Positions 57,164 through 64,000 of a stretch of DNA of 64,000 bases are shown here, piece after piece (the stretch's first letter is position 1; each line of letters opens with the position of its first letter). Under the pieces are notes generated by a model. The model worked only from the letters and a program-made list of their open reading frames with translations. It was not told where the DNA came from and searched no databases. This stretch comes from Clostridium nigeriense (GTDB lineage: Bacteria > Bacillota > Clostridia > Clostridiales > Clostridiaceae), in NCBI RefSeq assembly GCF_900086595.1, contig NZ_LT575472.1, positions 1,999,791-2,063,790 on the forward strand, written 5' to 3'. Made by a program: the position numbers and the translations under genes.

Positions 57164-57613
57164 TTGAAGTCAAGAAGGCATAATAAGATACTAGAGATAA
57201 TTAGTGAAAAAGATGTAGAAACACAAGAAGAGCTAGCAGAGGAACTTAAAAGAGCTGGATTTGATGTTACTCAGGCTACAGTATCAAGAGATATAAAAAT
57301 ACTAAAGCTTATAAAAATGCAAGGTGTTTCAGGAAATTATAAATATGCAGCTTCTTCTAAAGAAACTAAAGATATAAATGATAAATTATCAAGTATATTA
57401 ATAAATGCAGCAGTATCAGTAGAAAATGTTGATAATTTTGTTGTTGTAAAAACTTTGACTGGTTCAGCAATGGCTGTAGCTGAAGCTATTGATACTTTGT
57501 TTGACACTGAAGTTGCAGGTACCATTGCAGGTGATAATACTATATTTATTTTGGCTAGAAGCTTAGATAAGGCTGAAGATTTAGTTGAAAAAGTTAGAAG
57601 AATGATATTATAA
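57164..57613 (+). CDS. argR: Arginine repressor ArgR/AhrC
   Basis: A 149-residue hexameric arginine-responsive regulator. The start is TTG at 57164, one base after the nadK stop, with GAAGGTGA upstream; an in-frame GTG at 57149 lies inside nadK. The winged helix-turn-helix is at 1-70 ([16 protein letters not shown] recognition region) and the arginine-binding domain at 80-149 with [11 protein letters not shown], where the Asp contacts arginine. The neighbours tlyA, nadK and recN are conserved in Firmicutes. Confidence 0.94.
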   Translation: MKSRRHNKILEIISEKDVETQEELAEELKRAGFDVTQATVSRDIKILKLIKMQGVSGNYKYAASSKETKDINDKLSSILINAAVSVENVDNFVVVKTLTGSAMAVAEAIDTLFDTEVAGTIAGDNTIFILARSLDKAEDLVEKVRRMIL

Positions 57614-57630
57614 ATTAAAGGTGATATTAA

Positions 57631-59325
57631 ATGTTATTACAATTAAATATTAAGAATTTTGCTCTAATTAGAGAATTATGTGTTGAGTTTGGAAAAGGAT
57701 TTAATATTTTATCAGGAGAAACTGGAGCCGGTAAATCTATATTAATAGATACTATAGATTATGTTTTAGGTGGAAAGTTTTCTAAAGAATTAATAAGATA
57801 TGGTGAGAATAAAACCTTTGTTGAAGCAGTTTTTTCAATAGACAATCCTGAATTAGTTAATATTTTAAATGAATTAGATATTGAAGATGAAATTTTGATA
57901 ATTTCTAGAGAAACAACTTTATTAGGTAAAAGTATAATAAAGGTAAATGGGAAGTCGGTAGTTTTATCATATTTAAAGAAAATAAGAGAAAAATTATTAG
58001 ACATACATGGTCAACATCAAAATCAAAATTTATTAAATAAGGCCTTTCATATAATTTATTTAGATGATTACATAGGAGAAGAAATTTTATCCTATTTAAA
58101 TACATATGAAGACTTGAGAAAAGAACAAAATTTAATTGTTGAAAAAATTAATGAATTAAATGGAAATACTGATAGGGAGAAACTTTTAGATTATATAAAG
58201 TTTCAAATAGATGATATTGAAAAAGCTAATCTTAAAGTAAATGAAGAGGAAGATTTAAAGGATGAGTTTAACTTACTTTCTAATGCAGAAAAAATTTCTT
58301 TAGCTCTAAGTAAGAGTTATTCTATATTAGATAGTCCATCGGAAGGAGTTTCAGTAATAGAAGGTCTTTCTAAGGTAGTAAATGAGCTTTCCTTAGTTGA
58401 AAAACATTTCGAAAAAATAAAAGATAAAAGAGAAAGAATAGAAGATTCTCTATATATTTTAGAAGATATCTCAAGAGAAATAAGAGATATATCTTCTGAA
58501 ATTTATTTTGATGAATTTGAACTTGAAAAAATAAATTCAAGAATATATGAAATTAGTTTATATAAGAAAAAATATGGAGAGTCTATTGATGATATTTTAA
58601 ATTATTTAAAAAATTTAAAAGTGCAATATGATGAGTTAGTTAATTCTGAAGAAATAATTAATGAGTTAAATTCAAAGAAAATTAAAATAGAAGAAGAAAT
58701 GAAAAATATATGTGAAGTAATGCATAATATTAGAAAATCATATGCAATAAGTCTTGAAAAAGAAATTAAAGAAGAATTGAATTATATTGGAATGGAAAAG
58801 TCAGAAATAAAAATAGAAATAGAAAAAAGTAATAATTTTAATTCTAGAGGCTTAGATGATGTTATTTTCTTAATTTCAACAAACCCAGGAGAACCATTAA
58901 AAGTTTTAGAAAAAGTAGTTTCTGGTGGTGAACTTTCAAGAATTATGCTTGCTATGAAATGTGTATTTGTGGACAAAGATCAAATACCTACTTTAATCTT
59001 TGATGAAATAGACACAGGAATTAGTGGAACTATTGCAAAGCGAGTTGGAGAAAAAATGTATGAAGTATCAGCAAAACATCAAGTTTTATGTATTACACAT
59101 TTACCACAAATAGCGGCTTTATCTGATTGTCATTATTTTGTTTCTAAAAAGGTTGAGGATGGAAAGACCTTTACAGAGATTAGAACTTTAGATAAATACG
59201 AAAAAATTAAGGAAATTGCAAAAATGACTAGTGGAGATGAAGTGAGTGATGTAACTTTAGAAAATGCATCAGAAATGGTTGCTTTTGCAGAAATTAAAAA
59301 GAAAGAAATATTAAAAGACTTATAG
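57631..59325 (+). CDS. recN: DNA repair protein RecN
   Basis: A 564-residue SMC-like ATPase in double-strand break repair. The Walker A loop GETGAGKS is near residue 30, DIHGQHQNQNLL near 127, long coiled coils span about 150-350, the ABC signature SGGELSRIMLAMK is near 430, and Walker B LIFDEIDTGISG near 455. Length is standard. Confidence 0.95.
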   Translation: MLLQLNIKNFALIRELCVEFGKGFNILSGETGAGKSILIDTIDYVLGGKFSKELIRYGENKTFVEAVFSIDNPELVNILNELDIEDEILIISRETTLLGKSIIKVNGKSVVLSYLKKIREKLLDIHGQHQNQNLLNKAFHIIYLDDYIGEEILSYLNTYEDLRKEQNLIVEKINELNGNTDREKLLDYIKFQIDDIEKANLKVNEEEDLKDEFNLLSNAEKISLALSKSYSILDSPSEGVSVIEGLSKVVNELSLVEKHFEKIKDKRERIEDSLYILEDISREIRDISSEIYFDEFELEKINSRIYEISLYKKKYGESIDDILNYLKNLKVQYDELVNSEEIINELNSKKIKIEEEMKNICEVMHNIRKSYAISLEKEIKEELNYIGMEKSEIKIEIEKSNNFNSRGLDDVIFLISTNPGEPLKVLEKVVSGGELSRIMLAMKCVFVDKDQIPTLIFDEIDTGISGTIAKRVGEKMYEVSAKHQVLCITHLPQIAALSDCHYFVSKKVEDGKTFTEIRTLDKYEKIKEIAKMTSGDEVSDVTLENASEMVAFAEIKKKEILKDL

Positions 59326-59356
59326 TATAAATACATAAGTATATAAAATTTTGAAC

Positions 59357-59398
59357 AAACTAAAATCATGGTTATTTGCCATGATTTTAGTTTTTTAT
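59357..59398 (+). terminator. Terminator after recN
   Basis: A perfect 15-bp stem (AAACTAAAATCATGG with CCATGATTTTAGTTT) and a T run. Confidence 0.9.
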
Positions 59399-59506
59399 TT
59401 TTTAAAGTTATATCTTTAAAATTTTTAACGATTTTAACAATCTTAATACAGCATATATGAATGGACATGAGGGAAAGTTAAATACAGAAGCAAAGGAGGA
59501 GATAAT

Positions 59507-60691
59507 ATGAAAAAGGAAAAATTTAAATATATAGTTATGATAATAACTCCAATGTTGATTCTGAGTTTATTTACTTATTTCTATCTGTTTAATGTGCCAG
59601 AAAAAATATATGTAAATGAAGATGCTCATGATATTAAGGTTTCAAATAATATATTTATAAAAGATAGCAAAATAATAAAAGATAAACTAGAACTAAAATT
59701 ATTAGGATTAATTCCTATAAAATCAGTATCAGTATCTAAAATAAAAGATTTAGAGGTTTATCCAGGAGGAGTAAATGTTGGTATAAAAATTTCAACAAAG
59801 GGTGTTTTAGTAGTTGGTCATTCTGATATTGAATCTCTAGAAGGAAAGGTTGAAAGCCCAGCTAAGACTTCAGGAATAGAATTAGGAGATATAATTACAA
59901 AACTTGATGGAAAAGAAATAGAAAACTCTACAGATTTATCTAAAAAAATAAGAGATTTAGAAAAAAATAAAGTGTCCATAGAATATATGAGAAATGGTAT
60001 CAATGAAATAAAAGATGTGAAATTAGAAAAAGAAAATAATGAGTACAAATTAGGTCTCTGGGTTAGAGATTCTACAGCAGGAATAGGAACATTAACATTT
60101 TATGATAAAAATACTAACTTATTTGGTGCTTTAGGTCATCCAATAACAGATGGTGATACTAATAGACCATTTATAATAAAAGAAGGAAATTTACTAAATT
60201 CATCAATAATAAGTGTAAGAAAGGGAGAGAAAGGATCTCCAGGAGAATTAAAAGGATTATTCGTAAATGAAAGAGAAAGTATTGGAAATATTGATAAAAA
60301 TACTGAAGCAGGTATTTTTGGTAATGGGTCTAATAAGCTAATAAATCCTATATTTAATGAGCCATTAAAAGTAGGATTTAGAAGTGAAATAAAAGAAGGG
60401 CCAGCTAAAATAATTACTACTATCGATGAAGAGGGACCAAAAGCTTATGATATTGAAATAATTAAGCTTCTACCTCAAGAAGAGCCAGGCGCTAAAAGTA
60501 TGGTAATAAAAGTAGTAGATGAAGAATTATTAGAAAAAACAGGCGGAATAGTTCAAGGAATGAGTGGTAGTCCAATAATCCAAAATAATAAAATTATCGG
60601 TGCTGTAACTCATGTTTTAATAAATAAGCCTGATGTGGGATATGGAATATATATTGAATGGATGTTAAAGGATGCAGGTATAATAGAGTAA
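59507..60691 (+). CDS. spoIVB: SpoIVB serine peptidase
   Basis: A 394-residue forespore-secreted S55 protease that triggers SpoIVFB and so sigma-K activation. An N-terminal anchor or signal (about 8-30), a PDZ domain (about 100-175, with SGIELGDIITKLDGKEI) and the S55 domain follow. Catalytic context: GALGHPITDGDTN (His) near 205 and GMSGSP (351-356, serine). The gene appears intact. It directly precedes spo0A, the conserved order in spore formers. It is normally sigma-G or sigma-F dependent; I found no clear site. Confidence 0.93.
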   Translation: MKKEKFKYIVMIITPMLILSLFTYFYLFNVPEKIYVNEDAHDIKVSNNIFIKDSKIIKDKLELKLLGLIPIKSVSVSKIKDLEVYPGGVNVGIKISTKGVLVVGHSDIESLEGKVESPAKTSGIELGDIITKLDGKEIENSTDLSKKIRDLEKNKVSIEYMRNGINEIKDVKLEKENNEYKLGLWVRDSTAGIGTLTFYDKNTNLFGALGHPITDGDTNRPFIIKEGNLLNSSIISVRKGEKGSPGELKGLFVNERESIGNIDKNTEAGIFGNGSNKLINPIFNEPLKVGFRSEIKEGPAKIITTIDEEGPKAYDIEIIKLLPQEEPGAKSMVIKVVDEELLEKTGGIVQGMSGSPIIQNNKIIGAVTHVLINKPDVGYGIYIEWMLKDAGIIE

Positions 60692-60697
60692 AATTAT

Positions 60698-60728
60698 AAT
60701 TACATATTATTAATTTCAATATGTAATT
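60698..60728 (+). terminator. AT-rich hairpin after spoIVB, possible weak terminator
   Basis: An 11-bp perfect stem (AATTACATATT with AATATGTAATT) and a 9-base loop starting seven bases after the stop. No T tract follows, so termination is doubtful. Confidence 0.4.
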
Positions 60729-60782
60729 TGAGTATAAAATTTTGAAAAAATTGTAAAAAAACTATTTTATTTAAATAATTTG

Positions 60783-60791
60783 TGATATAAT
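60783..60791 (+). promoter_or_regulatory. Extended -10 promoter for spo0A
   Basis: TGATATAAT is a full extended -10, 144 bases before the ATG. No convincing sigma-H promoter or 0A box (TGTCGAA type) was found in the leader. Confidence 0.5.
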
Positions 60792-60834
60792 GATAGCATA
60801 TCCAAGATAAAGGATAAGTTATTTAATAGTATGT

Positions 60835-60853
60835 CTATAAATAATATTTATAG
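60835..60853 (+). repeat. Perfect 19-bp palindrome in the spo0A leader
   Basis: CTATAAATA, one central A, then TATTTATAG. It lies 44 bases after the -10 and about 80 bases before the ATG; it could be an operator or a short RNA hairpin. Confidence 0.5.
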
Positions 60854-60934
60854 AAGATTTATAAAGATAAAAATTTAAAGAACTATTAATTACTCATTTT
60901 ATGTGGAGTATTCGGGAAGATGGGGGAGAAAAGT

Positions 60935-61744
60935 ATGAATGATTCAAAAATATCAGTTTTAATAGCTGATGATAACAAGGAGTTTTGCAGTATCTTAAAT
61001 GATTATTTATTAAATCAAAGGGATATTATAGTTACTGCAGTAGCTAAAGATGGAAGGGAAGCTTTAGCTTTAATTGAAGAAAAACAACCAGATTTAGTGG
61101 TATTAGATATAATTATGCCACATTTAGACGGCTTAGGAGTGCTAGAGAAGTTAAATTCTATGCATTTAGAAAAAATGCCAAGAATAATAGTACTTTCTGC
61201 AGTAGGTCAAGATAAAATAACCCAAAAAGCTATTACCCTTGGAGCTGATTACTATGTAGTTAAACCTTTTGATATGGATGTTTTTACAAAGAGGATTAGA
61301 GAGTTATTTAATAACAATTCTAATGAAACTGTAAAGAAACAATCTAATACAGTTTTAGAAAATGAAATGAAACCAGTATCAAAGGGACCGATTGATTTAG
61401 AAACAGAAATAACTAATATAATTCATGAAATAGGTGTTCCGGCTCATATTAAGGGATATATGTATTTAAGAGAAGCAATAACAATGGTGGTAAACGATAT
61501 GGAGCTATTATCAGCTGTTACTAAGGAACTATATCCTTAAATAGCGAAAAAGTATAATACAACTGCTTCAAGAGTTGAAAGAGCGATAAGGCATGCAATA
61601 GAAGTTGCTTGGGGTAGAGGACAAGTAGATGCTATTAATAAGCTGTTTGGATACACAATCCACAATGAAAAGGGTAAACCAACTAATAGTGAATTTATTG
61701 CTATAATTGCTGATAAACTAAGACTTAAGAATAAAGTAAGTTAA
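60935..61744 (+). pseudogene. spo0A: spo0A disrupted by an in-frame stop at codon 202
   Basis: Spo0A is the phosphorelay response regulator that switches on sporulation. ATG at 60935 follows GGGGGAG. The receiver domain (1-125) is intact, with the acidic pair in LIADDN, phospho-acceptor Asp58 in VVLDIIMP, and the Lys in VVKPFD. The frame meets TAA at 61538-61540 after VTKELYP, then continues in the same frame to TAA at 61742-61744 with the classic Spo0A C-terminus ([19 protein letters not shown] ... [19 protein letters not shown]). In Bacillus the stop position is Asp in LYPDIAKK. Total length (269 codons) is normal, so one codon change explains the break. The 201-residue product would lack the recognition helix and sigma-A contact region. 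Confidence 0.9.
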
Positions 61745-61849
61745 TTATTAAAATAGTTTTGCATTGATAAAAGAATAAAATTATTGTATTATAAATATAA
61801 TAATTTATATAAAATACTAAATTAAATTTGCATAACAAAATAATTCCTA

Positions 61850-61894
61850 AAAACACTTTTAGTTAAGATTTTATCTTAATTAAGAGTGTTTTTA
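61850..61894 (+). terminator. Terminator after spo0A
   Basis: A 20-bp stem with two G-U pairs (61850-61869 and 61873-61892), loop TTT, ending in a T run. It lies between spo0A and the Nudix gene. Confidence 0.8.
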
Positions 61895-61913
61895 TAAATT
61901 AAAGGGAGAGAAT

Positions 61914-62432
61914 ATGGATTTAAAAGAAAAAATATTAAATGAAAAATTAATATATGAAGGAAATTTTATAGATATATTAAATGTTGATGTTATATTACCA
62001 AATGGAAAAGGCACATCAAGAGATGTGGTAAAACATCCTGGGGCCACTGCAATAATTGCTTTTTTAGATGAAGACAATATAATTTTAGTTGAACAATTTA
62101 GATTACCATTAAATAGAAATTTATTAGAGATTCCTGCAGGTAAGCTTAATAAAAATGAAGAGCCTATAGCATGTGCAAAAAGAGAATTGCAAGAAGAAAC
62201 TGGATATATAGCAAATAACTTAGAATATCTAGGATGTATTGCTACGGCACCAGGATTTTGTGATGAAATAATATATTTATATAAGGCTACGAACCTAACG
62301 TTAGGAAATAAAGATGAAGATGATGATGAATTTACTAATGTCAAAATTATTAATATAAATAAAGTTAAGGAAATGATAAAAAAAGGTGAAATTATTGATG
62401 GGAAAACTATAAGTATTTTTACATATTTATAA
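61914..62432 (+). CDS. Nudix hydrolase, ADP-ribose pyrophosphatase type
   Basis: A 172-residue Nudix protein. The Nudix box is complete (GKLNKNEEPIACAKRELQEETGY, about 79-101: G-x5-E-x7-REL-x-EE-x-G), preceded by LVEQFRLPLNRNLLEIPAG, typical of ADP-ribose pyrophosphatases (NudF/YqkG). It would hydrolyse ADP-ribose to AMP and ribose-5-phosphate. The Bacillus homologue also lies near spoIIM and xerD. AAGGGAGAG precedes the ATG. Confidence 0.9.
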   Translation: MDLKEKILNEKLIYEGNFIDILNVDVILPNGKGTSRDVVKHPGATAIIAFLDEDNIILVEQFRLPLNRNLLEIPAGKLNKNEEPIACAKRELQEETGYIANNLEYLGCIATAPGFCDEIIYLYKATNLTLGNKDEDDDEFTNVKIININKVKEMIKKGEIIDGKTISIFTYL

Positions 62433-62449
62433 TTTTATATTTAAATTTT

Positions 62450-62526
62450 AAGTGGATATGTGTAATTTGAAATAATCCTTAGTTTATATAAGGAATTATT
62501 AAAATTATATATATGCACTTTTTTTA
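62450..62526 (+). terminator. Two-tier terminator before spoIIM
   Basis: An outer 19-base pairing (62450-62468 with 62502-62520, one mismatch and two G-U pairs) encloses an inner hairpin (AATAATCCTTA with TAAGGAATTATT). Six or more T residues follow the outer stem. Confidence 0.65.
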
Positions 62527-62604
62527 TTTACATATATTCAATTATGAATATTATAATAAATTCTTTCATATTATGTTTTATAGCAACTTTCTAGGGGGAG
62601 TATT

Positions 62605-63240
62605 ATGAATTTTGTAGAGAAGATGAACTCTAATTTTAAAGAAAATAAAATATTTTATTTAATGGTGTTAACATTTTTCTTTGTTGGTATATTACTAGGG
62701 GCATATACCATAAAATATATGGATGGAGTAGATGCAAAGGATTTATCTGACTATTTCACAGGGTTTATTAAAAGTATTAATAACCAAGAAGTAAAAACTA
62801 ATGAATTACTTTTGAGTATTATAAAAAATAATATTTTAACTATTATACTTATAATAGCACTGGGGTTTACTGTTTTTGGGGCACCTTTAATATTAATAAT
62901 TGATTTAATAAAAGGATTTACCTTAGGATATACCTTTAGTTTTTTATTGACTACTTTCGAGGGAAAGGGAATTTGGATCGCGCTAACTTCTACAGTTCCA
63001 CAAAATTTACTTTATGTTCCTTTTTTTGTGGGGATAAGTATAATCTCACTAGAGTTATCATCAGCAAAAATAAAAGAAAGATTCTTTGGTGGTGTAAGGT
63101 TTAGTAAGAACATTTTTAATGGATTAATTATGAAATTATCTTTTTTCTTTATATTATTTATAGTAGGAGTTTTAATTGAGTGCTATTTAAGTCCAGGATT
63201 AATAAGATTGGTAGTTACTAATGTTTATAAAATAACCTAA
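62605..63240 (+). CDS. spoIIM: Stage II sporulation protein M
   Basis: A 211-residue membrane protein with five hydrophobic segments (about 17-38, 70-92, 96-118, 122-150 and 180-205). SpoIIM, SpoIIP and SpoIID form the DMP machine that thins septal peptidoglycan during engulfment. The family marks FFFVGILLGAYTIKYMDG and LIDLIKGFTLGYTFSFLL are visible. GGGGGAG precedes the ATG. The gene looks intact. Confidence 0.9.
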   Translation: MNFVEKMNSNFKENKIFYLMVLTFFFVGILLGAYTIKYMDGVDAKDLSDYFTGFIKSINNQEVKTNELLLSIIKNNILTIILIIALGFTVFGAPLILIIDLIKGFTLGYTFSFLLTTFEGKGIWIALTSTVPQNLLYVPFFVGISIISLELSSAKIKERFFGGVRFSKNIFNGLIMKLSFFFILFIVGVLIECYLSPGLIRLVVTNVYKIT

Positions 63241-63311
63241 TCTAATGAAAATAAAGAAGGGATTATAAGATTTTTGTCGAATAAAATATATATTAGGATA
63301 GGGGAAGTATT

Positions 63312-64000
63312 ATGAAAGAAATTGTGAATAATTATAAGGAAGCTTTATTAAAGAGTCATAAAAGTGAAAATACTGTTTATGCTTATGTAACGGATGTTAA
63401 TTTATATGTTAAATATTTAAACAGTAAGGATATAACAATAGAGAAAACCGACAATTTATCAGTTTTAGGATATATACAACATTTACTTAGTCAAGGTAAA
63501 TCTGAACGATCTATAAATAGGATAGTAATAAGCCTAAGAAGTTTTTATAATTATTTAAAAGATCAAGAAGTTGTTAAAGAAATTCCTAAAATTTACTATA
63601 AAAATACAACCACTACTAGAAAATTGCCTGAAATTTTGACTATTGATGAAGTAGACAGAATAATTAAAATTGTAGATAAAGACTGTAATAAAGGAATTAG
63701 AGATAATGCGCTTTTAGAACTAATGTATGCAACAGGAATGAAAGTTTCTGAAATTATAAACTTAAAAGTTCATGATGTTAATTTAGAATTAAGTTTTGTA
63801 AAATGTTTAGATAATAAGCGTTTTGAAAGACTTATTCCAATTGGAAGAAGTGCTGTAGAAGCTATAAAAGAATATTTTAAAATTAGAGATAGAATTGCTT
63901 GCGCAGGAGTAGAAAATTTATTTGTAAATTTAAATGGTAATCAGTTGACTAGACAAGGTGTTTGGAGAATTGTTAAAGAGTATTCACATAAAGCAGGAAT
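63312..64000 (+). CDS. xerD: XerD-like tyrosine recombinase, partial, with altered catalytic residues
   Basis: The first 229 codons of a tyrosine recombinase; the end lies beyond the window. The N-terminal SAM-like core-binding domain (1-95) shows KSENTVYAYVTDVNLYVKYL and INRIVISLRSFYNYL; the catalytic domain begins at KLPEILTIDEVDRI. Where XerD has ATGLRVSEL this protein reads ATGMKVSEI, placing Lys at the first catalytic Arg. The following hairpin reads CLDNKRFERLIPIG where XerD has GKGNKERLVPLG, so the catalytic Lys of the GKG loop is also shifted or lost. Position after spoIIM matches Bacillus xerD (ripX). It may be a weakly active or non-catalytic homologue. Confidence 0.8.
   Translation, partial: MKEIVNNYKEALLKSHKSENTVYAYVTDVNLYVKYLNSKDITIEKTDNLSVLGYIQHLLSQGKSERSINRIVISLRSFYNYLKDQEVVKEIPKIYYKNTTTTRKLPEILTIDEVDRIIKIVDKDCNKGIRDNALLELMYATGMKVSEIINLKVHDVNLELSFVKCLDNKRFERLIPIGRSAVEAIKEYFKIRDRIACAGVENLFVNLNGNQLTRQGVWRIVKEYSHKAG

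Noticed and set aside
59399..59506. Sigma-G/sigma-F promoter ahead of spoIVB
   Set aside because: Only partial matches with wrong spacing in very AT-rich DNA.
60692..60934. 0A boxes or a sigma-H promoter in the spo0A leader
   Set aside because: No TGTCGAA-like element and no GAAT-type -10 at correct distance from an AGGA-type -35.
61538..61744. The 3' part of spo0A as an independent small DNA-binding gene starting at ATA 61541
   Set aside because: No ribosome site at proper spacing (AAGGA is about 14 bases away), and the sequence is simply the collinear remainder of spo0A. Re-initiation cannot be excluded but is not supported.
61892..62344. A 150-codon minus-strand frame over the Nudix gene
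   Set aside because: It is fully antisense to a gene with a complete Nudix box and good ribosome site, and its translation shows no recognisable domain.

Overview
The window is AT-rich, densely packed chromosomal DNA with strong Shine-Dalgarno sites, frequent GTG and TTG starts, and a full set of endospore genes (spoVD, spoVE, spoIIIAA-AH, spoIVB, spo0A, spoIIM). Gene content and order fit Clostridium sensu stricto (cluster I); I cannot fix the species from sequence alone. I see no rRNA, tRNA, insertion sequence, prophage or CRISPR array. No gene-free stretch exceeds about 250 bases.

Layout. 1-8.3 kb: the mutS2 3' end, a DUF523 protein, an unknown helical protein, a VanY-type peptidase, a PLP-dependent amino acid decarboxylase on the minus strand, ribosomal protein L25/Ctc, a phosphosugar mutase and a TPR protein. 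8.3-14.5 kb: a TagA/WecG glycosyltransferase, a MurJ-type flippase and two glycosyltransferases (probable surface glycopolymer module), then fchA and a convergent polysaccharide deacetylase. 14.7-28 kb: ychF, then the division and cell-wall cluster mraZ-rsmH-ftsL-spoVD-murE-murF-mraY-spoVE and divIB-DUF881-sbp-DUF881. 28-35.4 kb: yggS-sepF-yggT-ylmH-divIVA, rluD-type, pyrR, an rRNA methyltransferase, and rqcH on the minus strand. 35.4-43 kb: dapF, a lipoprotein, and a compact type IV pilus/type II secretion-like operon (ATPase, platform protein, four prepilins, three PilM/N/O-position proteins). 43-49.4 kb: efp, a zinc-ribbon protein and the complete spoIIIA operon. 49.4-59.3 kb: asp23, nusB, folD, xseAB, a prenyl synthase, dxs, tlyA, nadK, argR, recN. 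59.5-64 kb: spoIVB, spo0A, a Nudix hydrolase, spoIIM and the start of a xerD-like gene.

Most notable observations. (1) spo0A, the master regulator of sporulation, carries an in-frame TAA at codon 202; the DNA-binding remainder follows in the same frame and is otherwise intact, so the strain is predicted not to sporulate although the other sporulation genes here look whole. (2) Two genes lack any ATG/GTG/TTG at the proper place and appear to start at ATA: a YggT-family gene with an ideally spaced Shine-Dalgarno site, and a prepilin whose signal sequence lies upstream of the first ATG. (3) The perfect Shine-Dalgarno site of mraY is separated from its ATG by a hairpin whose folding would restore normal spacing. 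(4) The XerD-like recombinase has Lys in place of the first catalytic Arg and lacks the Gly-Lys-Gly loop.

Most of the window works together on envelope growth, division and sporulation: precursor synthesis (murE, murF, mraY, dapF), polymerisation (spoVD, spoVE), septum placement (divIB, sepF, divIVA), isoprenoid lipid-carrier supply (dxs, prenyl synthase), and the mother-cell/forespore channel (spoIIIA).
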